A stretch of 64,000 bases of DNA from Bacteroides sp. 51 (GCF_010500965.1 NZ_QVMI01000003.1:124001-188000), one strand, 5' to 3'; shown: positions 7,305 to 16,852, counted from the first letter of the stretch. Notes: generated from the letters alone by a model not told the origin. Numbers and translations: made by a program.

Positions 7305-10010
7305 ATGACTTTATCATTTCATATCGAATATCGCACTAATTGGGGAGAGGAAGTTAGAGTACTGGGTTCGGTACCTGAGCTGGGGAATAACGACCCTGCA
7401 CAAGCCACCCCACTACGTACAGTAGATGGCATTCATTGGTCTGTAGAGAGAGAAATACAAATACCGGAAAACAAAACAATCGAATACAACTACTACATCT
7501 ACCGCGATGGACAGCCTGTACGCGAAGAGTGGAAGAGCTTTTCGCGCCACATCTACTTATCCGGGAACAGTAAGAAAAGATACCGGACGTTCGACTGCTG
7601 GAAAAACATTCCCGAGCAACAACAGTTCTATAGTTCTGCTTTTACCGAATCGTTATTGGTACATCCACATAAGGAAGAAGCACCCAAAGGGTTTAAGAAA
7701 GGATTGATGATTAAGGCTTACGCTCCACGTATCAGTGAAGATTATTGCCTGGCCATTTCGGGTAATCAGAAAATACTGGGCAATTGGGATGCCGGGAAAG
7801 CCTGGCAAATGAGCGATGTTGCTTTCCCCGAATGGCAAGCCGAGTTGGATGCTTCCAAATTAGTTTTTCCTTTAGAATATAAGTTCGTTCTATTCAACAA
7901 AAGAACCGGAAAGGCAGAAGCATGGGAGGACAACCCGAATCGCTATCTATCTAATCCACAGATAGAAGAAAACGAAACTTACATCATATCCGACAGGTAT
8001 GTGTACTTCAATCTGCTGGCATGGAAAGGCAGTGGAGTTGCCATCCCTATATTCTCATTGCGTTCGGAAACCAGCTTTGGTATCGGAGACTTTGGTGACT
8101 TAAAGAAAATGGTAGACTGGGCTATCAACACCAATCAAAAGTTCATCCAGATCTTACCGATCAATGACACAACGATCACCCATACCTGGACCGACTCCTA
8201 CCCTTACAACAGTATTTCTATTTACGCGTTCCATCCGCTTTATATGGACATGAGTAAAATCGGAAAGATTAAAGATAAGGAGAAACTGGCCGAGTTTTCT
8301 GATAAGCAGAAAGAGCTGAATGCACTTTCTACCGTAAACTATGAAGCTGTCGATCAGGCTAAATGGGAATATTTCCAACTCATATTCGCACAAGAAGGTA
8401 ACAAAGTGCTGGCATCAGATGCTTTCCGCCTATTCTTCGAATCCAATAAAGAGTGGTTGCAGCCTTATGCAGCTTTCAGTTATTTACGTGACATTTACCA
8501 GACAGCAAACTTCAGGGAATGGCCGGTACACTCTGTATATAGTCATAAGGAAATTGATTTGTTATGTCAACCCGGCAGTGCTCACTATGATCAGATTGCT
8601 ATTTATTACTATATACAGTTCAACCTGCATTTGCAATTATTGGAGGCGACGACTTACGCCCGCGAGCATGGTGTGGTCCTGAAAGGTGATATTCCGATTG
8701 GTATCAGCAGAAACAGTGTGGAAGCATGGATAGAACCCTATTATTTCAACCTGGATGGACAAGCAGGTGCCCCACCCGATGACTTCTCTGTTAATGGTCA
8801 AAACTGGGGATTCCCAACGTACAACTGGGATGTTATGGAAAAAGACGGATATAAATGGTGGATGAAGCGCTTCCATAAAATGTCGGAGTACTTCGATGCT
8901 TATCGTATCGACCACATCCTTGGTTTCTTCCGTATCTGGCAAATCCCAATGGATGCCGTGCATGGGCTATTGGGGCAATTTGTGCCTGCACTGCCCATGA
9001 GCCGCGAAGAAATTGAAGGCTACGGACTGCCTTTCCGTGAAGAGGTGTTCCTGACTCCTTATATCCACGAATCATTTCTTCAACAAATATTCGGACCACA
9101 CACCGAATATGTAAAAGAAACATTTATTGAGCCAACAGATGCCTGGGAAATATATTGTATGCGTCCGGAGTTCGACACTCAACGAAAGGTTGAAGCGTTT
9201 TTTGCCGGAAAAACGGATACGGATAGCATCTGGGTTCGCGATGGGTTATATGCTTTGATTAGTAATGTTCTTTTTGTCAGAGATCATAAAGACCCGGAAA
9301 GATTCCACCCACGTATCAGTGTGCAGCATGATTTTATCTACCGGGCTTTGTCCGATTGGGAGAAAGATGTATTCAACCGCTTGTATGATCAATACTATTA
9401 TCATCGCCATAACGATTTCTGGTATCAGCAAGCCATGAAGAAACTGCCTCAGCTAACGCAGTCTACACGCATGTTGGTATGTGGCGAGGACCTGGGGATG
9501 ATTCCTAATAGCGTAGCTACGGCAATGAACGATTTGCGCATCTTAAGTCTGGAGGTTCAGCGAATGCCAAAGAATTCGGCACACGAGTTTGGTGTACTCA
9601 ACGAATACCCGTATCGTTCAGTATGTACAATTTCTACTCACGATATGTCTACACTTCGTGGCTGGTGGGAGGAGGACTATCTGCAGATACAACGATATTA
9701 TAACCAGATGTTAGGGCATTACGGAACCGCTCCGGCAGTGGCAACTCCCGAAGTTTGCGAAGAAGTAGTACGCAATCATTTATACAGCAACTCGATGTTG
9801 TGCATTCTTGCTCTTCAGGATTGGATGTCTATAGATAGCAAATGGAGGAATCCTAATGTGCAGGAAGAACGAATTAATATTCCGGCAAATCCGAAACATT
9901 ACTGGAGATACCGGATGCACCTGACGCTTGAGCAACTGATGAAAGCAGATAGCCTGAATGAGAAGATAAAAAGGCTTATAATGAGCGCTGGAAGGGGTGC
10001 GGAAAAATAA
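7305..10010 (+). CDS. malQ: 4-alpha-glucanotransferase (GH77) with two N-terminal starch-binding domains
   Basis: At 901 residues this is the long, plant DPE2-like form found in Bacteroidetes. It has two CBM20 starch-binding modules (about residues 1-110 and 130-250), then a GH77 catalytic domain. The nucleophile aspartate is in YRIDHILGFFR, the acid/base glutamate in CGEDLGMIP, and the third carboxylate in STHDMSTLRGWW. It moves maltosyl or longer alpha-1,4-glucan units between chains in the cytoplasm, feeding glycogen or maltodextrin use. An insertion between conserved blocks (about residues 340-400) is also usual for this long form. It is transcribed alone, with a possible LacI-type operator upstream. 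Confidence 0.95.
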   Translation: MTLSFHIEYRTNWGEEVRVLGSVPELGNNDPAQATPLRTVDGIHWSVEREIQIPENKTIEYNYYIYRDGQPVREEWKSFSRHIYLSGNSKKRYRTFDCWKNIPEQQQFYSSAFTESLLVHPHKEEAPKGFKKGLMIKAYAPRISEDYCLAISGNQKILGNWDAGKAWQMSDVAFPEWQAELDASKLVFPLEYKFVLFNKRTGKAEAWEDNPNRYLSNPQIEENETYIISDRYVYFNLLAWKGSGVAIPIFSLRSETSFGIGDFGDLKKMVDWAINTNQKFIQILPINDTTITHTWTDSYPYNSISIYAFHPLYMDMSKIGKIKDKEKLAEFSDKQKELNALSTVNYEAVDQAKWEYFQLIFAQEGNKVLASDAFRLFFESNKEWLQPYAAFSYLRDIYQTANFREWPVHSVYSHKEIDLLCQPGSAHYDQIAIYYYIQFNLHLQLLEATTYAREHGVVLKGDIPIGISRNSVEAWIEPYYFNLDGQAGAPPDDFSVNGQNWGFPTYNWDVMEKDGYKWWMKRFHKMSEYFDAYRIDHILGFFRIWQIPMDAVHGLLGQFVPALPMSREEIEGYGLPFREEVFLTPYIHESFLQQIFGPHTEYVKETFIEPTDAWEIYCMRPEFDTQRKVEAFFAGKTDTDSIWVRDGLYALISNVLFVRDHKDPERFHPRISVQHDFIYRALSDWEKDVFNRLYDQYYYHRHNDFWYQQAMKKLPQLTQSTRMLVCGEDLGMIPNSVATAMNDLRILSLEVQRMPKNSAHEFGVLNEYPYRSVCTISTHDMSTLRGWWEEDYLQIQRYYNQMLGHYGTAPAVATPEVCEEVVRNHLYSNSMLCILALQDWMSIDSKWRNPNVQEERINIPANPKHYWRYRMHLTLEQLMKADSLNEKIKRLIMSAGRGAEK

Positions 10011-10025
10011 TTATCAGCAAACAAT

Positions 10026-10072
10026 AAAAAAAAGGTCTTTTTCTCTCTTTTTGAGTTCGAAAAGGGCCTTTT
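10026..10072 (+). terminator. Likely terminator after malQ
   Basis: An imperfect hairpin pairs AAAAGGTCTTTTTC with GAAAAGGGCCTTTT and ends in a short T-run. Bulges weaken it. Confidence 0.5.
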
Positions 10073-10130
10073 ATCATTTATTGATTGTATCTTTGCAACA
10101 AACTTAAGATGCTAAAGGACAGGCGTAGAA

Positions 10131-11231
10131 ATGAATGATGGAAAACGTATAGAGTTCGTCGACCTCACAAAAGGAATCTGTATTATACTTGTTGTTATGT
10201 CTCATATCGGAGGGCCATTCGAAAGGATGGACAGCCATAACATTATTGCATCATTCAGAATGCCTCTTTACTTCTTTATCTCGGGTATTTTCTTCAAATC
10301 CTACGAGGGTTTTTGGGGATTCTTCATCCGCAAGATCAATAAACTGATCATTCCTTTTACATTTTTCTATGTAGGTGCATTCATGGCCAAATATATTATT
10401 TGGAAAGTCATACCGGGAGCCTTTCAACTACCGGTAGAATGGAGCGACCTACTCATCATTTTCCATAAGCACGACCTGATTGATTTCAATCCGCCGATTT
10501 GGTTCCTGGTCGCTTTATTTAATTGTAATATCATATTCTACCTCGTCCACTCTCTGCGTGATAAACATCTGCCGCTGATGTTCCTGGTCTCACTGCTCAT
10601 CGGGGTCACGGGCTTTACACTTGGGAAATTACGTATAGAGCTTCCGTTATACATTGATGTTGCAATGACGGCATTACCGTTCTATGTTGCCGGATTCTGG
10701 ATCAGACGTTATAACTTCTTCCTTATGCCGCACCGGTTCGATAAATTAATCCCCGGATTTGTAGCCGTAGCTGTTCTTGCGATGTACTTCATCGCGTCTA
10801 AGATTGGTATGCGTACCAATAGTTATGAAGGTAATATCTTCCAGGTATATGGTGCTGCATTTGCAGGAATTTTTGCAATTATGCTTATCGGCAAACGGTT
10901 TAAGAAGGCACCAATCATTTCATATCTGGGGCGATATTCGGTTATCACGCTGGGGGTACATGCATTTATCCTCCATTTCTGTTGGAAATTCTTTGGCAAA
11001 TTCATTCATAATGAATGGGCGTTGGCTATCACTATATTGATTGTGGTTTTAGGAGTATCGCTGGCATTAACTCCATTCATCGTAAAGATCATGCCACAGT
11101 TTGTTGCACAGAAAGACTTTTTCTCTACGGAGAAGTTGGCCAACGGGAAAAATAAAAATAAAGGAAAAGACAATCTTCCTGAAGAGGAGGGCACAAAAGA
11201 AAAAGAAAACACCATAGAAGAAAAACAATAA
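10131..11231 (+). CDS. Membrane acyltransferase, acyltransferase 3 family
   Basis: This 366-residue integral membrane protein has about ten hydrophobic segments. The N-terminal FVDLTKGICIILVVMSHIGGP contains the histidine found in acyltransferase 3 enzymes, which O-acetylate or O-succinylate extracytoplasmic sugars and lipids. A charged Lys/Glu-rich tail (about residues 335-366) lies after the last helix and is probably cytoplasmic. The acceptor cannot be predicted. Its stop overlaps the folB start in TAATG, so the two are translationally coupled, though no functional link is obvious. Confidence 0.88.
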   Translation: MNDGKRIEFVDLTKGICIILVVMSHIGGPFERMDSHNIIASFRMPLYFFISGIFFKSYEGFWGFFIRKINKLIIPFTFFYVGAFMAKYIIWKVIPGAFQLPVEWSDLLIIFHKHDLIDFNPPIWFLVALFNCNIIFYLVHSLRDKHLPLMFLVSLLIGVTGFTLGKLRIELPLYIDVAMTALPFYVAGFWIRRYNFFLMPHRFDKLIPGFVAVAVLAMYFIASKIGMRTNSYEGNIFQVYGAAFAGIFAIMLIGKRFKKAPIISYLGRYSVITLGVHAFILHFCWKFFGKFIHNEWALAITILIVVLGVSLALTPFIVKIMPQFVAQKDFFSTEKLANGKNKNKGKDNLPEEEGTKEKENTIEEKQ

Positions 11232-11590
11232 TGGAATCTTACATCTACCTGAACCAGGTATCTATATATGCCTACCACGGAGTATCGCCACAAGAAACCA
11301 GAGTGGGCAATACTTTCTTAATTGATCTGAAGCTGAAAACCGATATAAGTCAGGCCATAGAGAGCGATGACATTACCCACACCGTAAGCTACGCCGATAT
11401 TTACCGGCTGTTGACGGAAGAAATGGCCGTTCCATCCAAACTATTGGAACATGTTGCCGGCAGAATTGTACGGAGAATCTTTCAGGACTTTCCTACCATT
11501 GAAACTGTTACCATTAAACTTTCCAAGCAAAACCCTCCTATGGGAGCAGATATAGCTTTCGCAGGTGTTGAACTTACAGCAAACCGATAG
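11231..11590 (+). CDS. folB: Dihydroneopterin aldolase
   Basis: This 119-residue protein has the compact T-fold of FolB. It contains the start IYLNQVSIYAYHGV, the pterin-binding glutamate region (SKLLEHVAGRIV) and the lysine-containing strand VTIKLSKQNPPMG. The enzyme converts 7,8-dihydroneopterin to 6-hydroxymethyl-dihydropterin and glycolaldehyde in folate synthesis. Its ATG overlaps the acyltransferase stop by one base. The gene is followed by a stack of repeat elements and no clear simple terminator. Confidence 0.95.
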   Translation: MESYIYLNQVSIYAYHGVSPQETRVGNTFLIDLKLKTDISQAIESDDITHTVSYADIYRLLTEEMAVPSKLLEHVAGRIVRRIFQDFPTIETVTIKLSKQNPPMGADIAFAGVELTANR

Positions 11591-11602
11591 CCAGATGCAG
11601 CA

Positions 11603-11725
11603 ATAGTTTTGCAACGCTACTGCAAAGGTTTCTCAGTGATGTTCAGAAAGTTTCTCAGTGATGCTCAGAAAGTTTCTCAGTGACGCTGAGAAGGTTTTGC
11701 AGTAATGTTTCAACGGTTTTATTAG
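11603..11725. repeat. 22-base tandem array, about five copies
   Basis: Units begin at 11603, 11625, 11647, 11669 and 11691, with a partial copy at 11713. The spacing is exactly 22 bases. The best-conserved part is GTTTCTCAGTGATGCTCAG. Inside the units CTCAG and CTGAG form small dyads, for example TTCTCAG TGACG CTGAGAA. Outer copies are more diverged, which suggests an old array. Confidence 0.85.
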
Positions 11726-11733
11726 TAAGTTCA

Positions 11734-12018
11734 ATATAAGAAATGAAATAAAGGGATGTATCTGTAAGGCTGAAAGCCTGTCGGATTTAGCCTGGGGTCA
11801 GCGAACGAAGTGAGTGCAGCCCCAGGATGGCAACGGGTCTCAATAAGGAACTCTGAAAGAGTGATATACAAAGAGATTAAGATTATATGCCGTTCTTGCA
11901 GAACTCATTGCCTGCGGTGGCTCACCGCCCTGGGGCTGCGCTCGTTCCTCGCTGACCCCAGGCTAAATCCGACAGGCTTTCAGCCTTACAGATAGATTAG
12001 AAAGCTGATTTCTTATAT
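11734..12018. repeat. 285-base nested inverted repeat (REP/RAYT- or MITE-like element)
   Basis: Outer arms ATATAAGAAAT (11734-11744) and ATTTCTTATAT (12008-12018) enclose long, nearly identical inverted arms at 11759-11826 and 11929-11994. Each long arm contains its own GC-rich hairpin, CCTGGGG to CCCCAGG. The central spacer carries further small stems (CTCTGAAAGAG, GTTCTTGCAGAAC, CGGTGGCTCACCG). There is no transposase and no coding potential. It resembles REP doublets mobilised in trans by IS200-like REP-associated transposases. It lies between the convergent folB and mgsA. Confidence 0.85.
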
Positions 12019-12032
12019 CAAACTCACGTTAG

Positions 12033-12554
12033 TTAGCTTTTCTTCTTTCTTCTCTTATTCACAGACTCCACGGCTTCTTGTACGACAGGTTTGTTTTCAA
12101 ACCGTTTAGCATAGCTGGAGTAGTCCGGCCGAATCGGGACGTATTCCGGATCAAGAAACAGAGGACTGGATATGATATGGTCGGCCGTTGACCGGTTACA
12201 ACAGAATACGATGTTCTCAACACCAGCAAGGCGGGTCAAGGCTTTAACATCCGTGTCATGGGGTTGCAGGGTCATAGGATCGGTAAAGAAAAACAAATAG
12301 TCTATCTGCCCATCTACAATACGGGAACCGATTTGCTGGTCGCCACCAAGCGGACCGGATTTGAGAATCGTGAAATCCCATTCTACTTCGGGGTGTTTTT
12401 CCTTCAAGGCTTCCAGAATCAATGTACCCGTAGTGCCGGTACAATAGAATTTATGCCCCATTAATACGTCCGAGTTCCAAACCACCCATTCGATCATATC
12501 TTTCTTCATAGCATCGTGTGCTACGAGCCCTATCTTACGAGTTAACTTCTTCAT
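12033..12554 (-). CDS. mgsA: Methylglyoxal synthase
   Basis: This 173-residue protein matches MgsA, which converts dihydroxyacetone phosphate to methylglyoxal and phosphate as a bypass of lower glycolysis. The phosphate-binding GTTGTLI and the active-site region SGPLGGDQQIGSRI with its catalytic aspartate nearby are clear, as is the N-terminal IGLVAHDAMKKDM. A lysine/arginine-rich tail ends the protein. It is the last gene of a minus-strand run mtaB, glycosyltransferase, mgsA, with gaps of 8 and 13 bases. Confidence 0.95.
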   Translation of the reverse strand: MKKLTRKIGLVAHDAMKKDMIEWVVWNSDVLMGHKFYCTGTTGTLILEALKEKHPEVEWDFTILKSGPLGGDQQIGSRIVDGQIDYLFFFTDPMTLQPHDTDVKALTRLAGVENIVFCCNRSTADHIISSPLFLDPEYVPIRPDYSSYAKRFENKPVVQEAVESVNKRRKKKS

Positions 12555-12567
12555 GCGTTGTTATCCT

Positions 12568-13593
12568 TTAGTTGAACAATAGTTGCGAAAAGGCTCTCTT
12601 CCCTTTCACATAAAACTGTACCAATATACAGCTTTTAATCTGTTCGGGAATGGATTTGACAATTGTTTTTTCCAGATTCTCCGAACGATTACTTGAAAAA
12701 TCTTTCCTAATGGCATGATATTCCCTACGTGCACGGAGCACTGCTCTAGCGTTAGGAAACTGTCCTTTCAGGAAGAACTGAAAAGCAGCCAAATAATCCA
12801 GGAAGCACCGCACACGCATAATACGCAACAAATCGGCATCGGGAGTATTCTTGTAAAGCATTACAAGATTGTTACGAAAGTTAAGGAAAGTCTTCCGGGG
12901 GTTCTCTTTTTTCAATGTCGCCCCTCCTACATGGTACACCAGACTTTGAGGAATGCAAACAATACCACGCCCCCGGGCGCGCAACCTCCAGCAAAGATCA
13001 ATCTCTTCCATGTGAGCAAAAAAGCGCCCATCCAAACCGCCGGCAGAACGGAAATCGGCCGAACGAATAAAAAGCGCTGCACCTGTAGCCCAAAATACAG
13101 GAATGATCGCATCGTATTGACCATTATCTTTCTCGACAGCGCCCATCATACGCCCCCGGCAAAAAGGATAACCATAAACATCGAGGAAACCGCCGGCGGC
13201 ACCTGCATATTCAAAGTAGTCTTTTGTGTGCCAACTACGAATTTTCGGTTGGCAAGCAGCAACTTCCGGATGAGCATCCATATAGCCGATTAAAGGCATC
13301 AACCACGACTGTGTAACCTCAACATCGGAATTAAGCAGAACAAAATACTCGGCTTCTATTTCCTTTAAAGCCAGATTGTAGCCATCTGCAAAACCATGAT
13401 TCGTTTCCAGACAGATTAACCGGACAGCAGGAAATTGCTCATGCAACATAGCGACCGAATCATCTGTAGACCCATTATCGGCCACATAAACAGCCACATC
13501 ATCTGCACTTGAATACTCCACAACGGAGGGCAGGAAACGCCGGAGCATCTCACACCCATTCCAATTCAATATGACAATAGCAACCTTAACCAT
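12568..13593 (-). CDS. Glycosyltransferase family 2
   Basis: This 341-residue GT-A enzyme begins with VAIVILNWNGCEML and contains ADNGSTDDS, the DXD-like LLNSDVEV and the acceptor-side GRFFAHMEEIDLCWRLRARG, typical of rhamnosyl or similar transferases that build cell-surface glycans. A short amphipathic or membrane-associated C-terminus follows. The donor and acceptor are unknown. The gene is not in a polysaccharide cluster; it sits between mtaB (8 bases upstream) and mgsA (13 bases downstream), so it is probably transcribed with them. Confidence 0.9.
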   Translation of the reverse strand: MVKVAIVILNWNGCEMLRRFLPSVVEYSSADDVAVYVADNGSTDDSVAMLHEQFPAVRLICLETNHGFADGYNLALKEIEAEYFVLLNSDVEVTQSWLMPLIGYMDAHPEVAACQPKIRSWHTKDYFEYAGAAGGFLDVYGYPFCRGRMMGAVEKDNGQYDAIIPVFWATGAALFIRSADFRSAGGLDGRFFAHMEEIDLCWRLRARGRGIVCIPQSLVYHVGGATLKKENPRKTFLNFRNNLVMLYKNTPDADLLRIMRVRCFLDYLAAFQFFLKGQFPNARAVLRARREYHAIRKDFSSNRSENLEKTIVKSIPEQIKSCILVQFYVKGKRAFSQLLFN

Positions 13594-13601
13594 TGCAATT
13601 C

Positions 13602-14921
13602 TTATGATATAATCGTTCCGAGAAGCGATGTTTTATCTTCATTGAAATCGCCCAACCGTACAGTTACGATCTGATTATCCAACGCCTCATCGTTTCCTAC
13701 CTCAACACGGATATAATTTTCAGTAAACCCATGCATAGGGGTGCCCGGTTTAGATTTCTCCATCAATACCTTTACCGACTTTCCGATGTGACGGGCATAA
13801 AAATCTACCGTTTTCTCATCCGAAAGCTGCAACAAACGCTGGCTACGCTTGTGTTTCTCTTCCGGCGAAACCGCATGATCTATTTTCAAAGCCTGCGTTC
13901 CCGGCCGCTCGGAATAACTAAAGACGTGCAACTGGGTAGCATCAACACCAGCAATAAACTGACATGCCTGTTCGAAAAGTTCATCCGTTTCCCCTCGTGT
14001 ACCCACAATTACATCTACCCCGATAAAGGCATGGGGCATCACTTCTTTGATCTTTTTAATCTTCGAGGCAAAAAGGGAAGTATCATATTTTCTGCGCATC
14101 AGCCTCAAAACCTCATCACTACCCGACTGAAGTGGAATATGGAAATGAGGCATAAATCGTTTCGACCGGCCAACGAATTCAATAATTTCATCCGTCAGCA
14201 GGTTGGGTTCTATCGAAGAGATGCGATAACGGTGTATACCTTCCACTTCATCAAGCGCTTTCACCAGATCAAAGAATGTTTCGTCGGTAGATTTACCGAA
14301 ATCTCCGATATTAACTCCTGTCAGCACAATCTCCTTTCCTCCTTCGGCAGCGGCATCACGCGCTTGTTGAACCAAAGACTCAATCGTTCCATTCCGGCTC
14401 CGCCCCCTGGCAAAAGGAATGGTACAATAGGAACAATAATAGTCACAACCATCCTGCACTTTCAGGAAGAAGCGGGTACGATCACCCCGCGAGCACGAAG
14501 GAGAAAACGAACGGATATCTTTTAAGGCAGAAGTATACGCCTCTCCCCCATCCTTTTTTTGTAAATCGCCCAGATATTGCAATAAATCCTTCTTCTGCTC
14601 TGCGCCCAACACCACATCAACACCATCAATCTTCGCAATATTCTCTGGCTTCAATTGTGCATAACACCCGGTTACAACAACAAAAGCTCCGGGATGTTGC
14701 TTCACCATACGATGTATGGCTTGCCGGCACTTCTTGTCGGCCATCTCGGTTACGGAACAGGTATTAATCACACAAATATCGGCCTGCTCGCCTTTACGGG
14801 CCGTGCGAACCCCCGCTTCCCGCAACGTCTTCCCAATAGTAGATGTTTCCGAAAAGTTCAGTTTGCAGCCCAAAGTATAGTAAACGGCAGTTTTATCTTG
14901 AAAAACAGTAGTATCTATCAT
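13602..14921 (-). CDS. mtaB: tRNA t6A37 methylthiotransferase MtaB
   Basis: This 439-residue radical-SAM enzyme adds a methylthio group to t6A at position 37 of tRNAs that read ANN codons. It has an N-terminal UPF0004 domain with three cluster cysteines (YTLGCKLN, INTCSV, ADKKC), the radical-SAM motif CDYYCSYCTIPFARG, and a C-terminal TRAM domain that binds RNA. SRN and GTRGET motifs fit the MtaB branch rather than MiaB. It is the first gene of the mtaB-glycosyltransferase-mgsA run. Confidence 0.93.
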   Translation of the reverse strand: MIDTTVFQDKTAVYYTLGCKLNFSETSTIGKTLREAGVRTARKGEQADICVINTCSVTEMADKKCRQAIHRMVKQHPGAFVVVTGCYAQLKPENIAKIDGVDVVLGAEQKKDLLQYLGDLQKKDGGEAYTSALKDIRSFSPSCSRGDRTRFFLKVQDGCDYYCSYCTIPFARGRSRNGTIESLVQQARDAAAEGGKEIVLTGVNIGDFGKSTDETFFDLVKALDEVEGIHRYRISSIEPNLLTDEIIEFVGRSKRFMPHFHIPLQSGSDEVLRLMRRKYDTSLFASKIKKIKEVMPHAFIGVDVIVGTRGETDELFEQACQFIAGVDATQLHVFSYSERPGTQALKIDHAVSPEEKHKRSQRLLQLSDEKTVDFYARHIGKSVKVLMEKSKPGTPMHGFTENYIRVEVGNDEALDNQIVTVRLGDFNEDKTSLLGTIIS

Positions 14922-14964
14922 AATTCATCGCGCTCAAATGCCCGGCAAAGTTACACTTTTTAAA

Positions 14965-14997
14965 GCTGAAAGTTGAAAGTTGAAAGTTGAAAGTTGC
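14965..14997. repeat. Heptamer repeat B (single arm)
   Basis: Four GTTGAAA-type heptamers in a row, with no inverted partner nearby. This is the only clear single-armed member of the family here. It lies between the divergent mtaB and acyl-CoA synthetase genes, so it cannot be a terminator for either. Confidence 0.85.
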
Positions 14998-15048
14998 AAT
15001 ACTATACAGATTCTAACTATTAACTGCTTAATACTAAACCCTTTTTTG

Positions 15049-15056
15049 TATTTTTG
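15049..15056 (+). promoter_or_regulatory. Predicted -7 box for the acyl-CoA synthetase gene
   Basis: TATTTTTG is an exact TAnnTTTG match, 24 bases before the ATG. No good TTTG lies at the expected upstream spacing. Confidence 0.5.
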
Positions 15057-15079
15057 CACGAATAAACAATAAATGTGCA

Positions 15080-16753
15080 ATGATAAAAGAGAATTTCATC
15101 AAACTATACGAAAGCAGTTTCCGCGAAAACTGGGAGCTTCCCTGTTATACGGATTATGGTGAAGATACGACATATACATACGGACAAGTAGCCGAAGAAA
15201 TAGCTAAACTACACTTGCTTTTCAAGCATTGCAGCCTCCGCCGTGGAGATAAGATCGCAGTGATCGGCAAGAACAACGCCCGGTGGTGCATCGCCTATAT
15301 GGCCACCATAACATACGGGGCAATCATCGTACCTATTCTCCAGGACTTTAACCCCAACGACGTACACCATATCGTTAATCATTCCGAATCGGTTTTCCTT
15401 TTCACCAGCGATACCATCTGGGACAATCTGGAAGAAGAGAAAATGCTGGGAATCCGTGGTGTGTTTTCCCTGACAGACTTCCGCTGCCTGCATCAACGCG
15501 ACGGAGAAACGGTTCAGAAGTTCATCAAATACATTGACCGGGAAATGGAAGAAGTATACCCTGATGGATTCGGTGTAGAAGACATCCAATACACCACGCT
15601 CTCCAATGATAAGGTAATGCTATTGAACTACACCTCGGGAACTACAGGTTTCAGTAAAGGGGTTATGCTCACCGGAAATAATCTCGCCGGGAATGTCACC
15701 TTCGGAATCCGGACGGAATTACTAAAGAAAGGGTACAAAGTCCTGTCATTCTTACCTCTGGCGCATGCCTATGGGTGTGCCTTTGACTTTCTCACCGCAA
15801 CCGCCGTAGGCACGCATGTAACTTTATTGGGTAAAACGCCATCGCCCAAAATCATTATGAAGGCGTTTGAAGAAGTCAAACCCAACCTGATCATTACCGT
15901 ACCGCTTGTTATTGAGAAAATATACAAAAACGTGATCCAACCGCTGATCAACAAAAGAGGAATGAAATGGGCACTCAATATTCCATTGCTCGACAACCAG
16001 ATCTACGGACAAATCCGCAAGAAGCTGATCGAAGCACTGGGAGGACGTTTCAAAGAAGTTATTATTGGCGGAGCCGCCATGAATCCCGAAGTAGAGGAGT
16101 TCTTCTACCGGATAAAGTTCCCATTCACTATCGGCTATGGCATGACCGAATGTGCTCCCCTGATCAGCTATGCTCCCTGGAATGAGTTCGTACCGACATC
16201 ATCCGGAAAAGTCCTGGACATCATGGAAGCCAGAATATACAAAGAATATCCGGAAGCCGTTGTCGGCGAAATCCAGGTAAGAGGCGAGAATGTCATGACA
16301 GGCTATTACAAAAATAAAGAAGCAACCGATGAGGTATTCACCGAAGATGGCTGGTTACGCACAGGCGACCTCGGCACGATGGATGAGAATGGCAATATAT
16401 TCATTCGCGGCCGGAGCAAAACAATGATCCTTGGACCAAGCGGGCAGAACATCTTCCCCGAAGAAATCGAAGCGAAATTAAGCAACTTGCCGTTCATCAT
16501 GGAGAGCCTTGTCATTGAAAGAGGTAAGAAACTGGTTGCCTTGGTTTATGCCGATTATGAAGCATTGGACTCTCTGGGATTGAACACTCCCGAGAACGTA
16601 AAAACAATAATGGATGAGAATCTGAAAAACCTGAATCATAGTGTTGCAGCTTACGAAAAGGTTAGCCAGATCCAACTATACCCAACAGAGTTCGAGAAAA
16701 CTCCCAAGAAGAGCATAAAACGGTATTTATACAACAGCATCGCAGAGGAATAA
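15080..16753 (+). CDS. AMP-dependent acyl-CoA synthetase (long-chain fatty acid:CoA ligase-like)
   Basis: This 557-residue ANL-superfamily enzyme activates a carboxylic acid to an acyl adenylate and then its CoA thioester. The P-loop is YTSGTTGFSKGVMLT (about residue 190). The adenine and carboxylate motif is GYGMTECAPLIS, the ribose-binding motif GWLRTGDLG, and the C-terminal catalytic lysine is near EKTPKKSIKRYLY. Length and motif order fit long-chain FadD-like ligases of Bacteroidetes. No beta-oxidation genes are near, so it may recycle exogenous fatty acids for membrane lipids. Confidence 0.92.
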   Translation: MIKENFIKLYESSFRENWELPCYTDYGEDTTYTYGQVAEEIAKLHLLFKHCSLRRGDKIAVIGKNNARWCIAYMATITYGAIIVPILQDFNPNDVHHIVNHSESVFLFTSDTIWDNLEEEKMLGIRGVFSLTDFRCLHQRDGETVQKFIKYIDREMEEVYPDGFGVEDIQYTTLSNDKVMLLNYTSGTTGFSKGVMLTGNNLAGNVTFGIRTELLKKGYKVLSFLPLAHAYGCAFDFLTATAVGTHVTLLGKTPSPKIIMKAFEEVKPNLIITVPLVIEKIYKNVIQPLINKRGMKWALNIPLLDNQIYGQIRKKLIEALGGRFKEVIIGGAAMNPEVEEFFYRIKFPFTIGYGMTECAPLISYAPWNEFVPTSSGKVLDIMEARIYKEYPEAVVGEIQVRGENVMTGYYKNKEATDEVFTEDGWLRTGDLGTMDENGNIFIRGRSKTMILGPSGQNIFPEEIEAKLSNLPFIMESLVIERGKKLVALVYADYEALDSLGLNTPENVKTIMDENLKNLNHSVAAYEKVSQIQLYPTEFEKTPKKSIKRYLYNSIAEE

Positions 16754-16852
16754 AACAAGAGAGCAAATAGCATTAATTTCCTTTTTTATTGAAACAAATA
16801 CCTTTTTTATAAAATAATTGCATTTTCAAGAACAAGGTATTGAAAAAGTACA

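Noticed and set aside
11603-11725. CRISPR array
   Set aside because: The 22-base units are contiguous tandem repeats without unique spacers of 30 bases or so, and no cas genes are near. The same holds for 28755-28860 and 47469-47560, where spacers are only 11 bases or absent.
11810-11995. 61-codon ORF across the nested inverted repeat
   Set aside because: It is an open frame through the REP-like hairpins with no family pattern and no promoter or start context.
13731-14525. 264-codon plus-strand ORF opposite mtaB
   Set aside because: It is a shadow of mtaB, which has clear catalytic motifs on the other strand.
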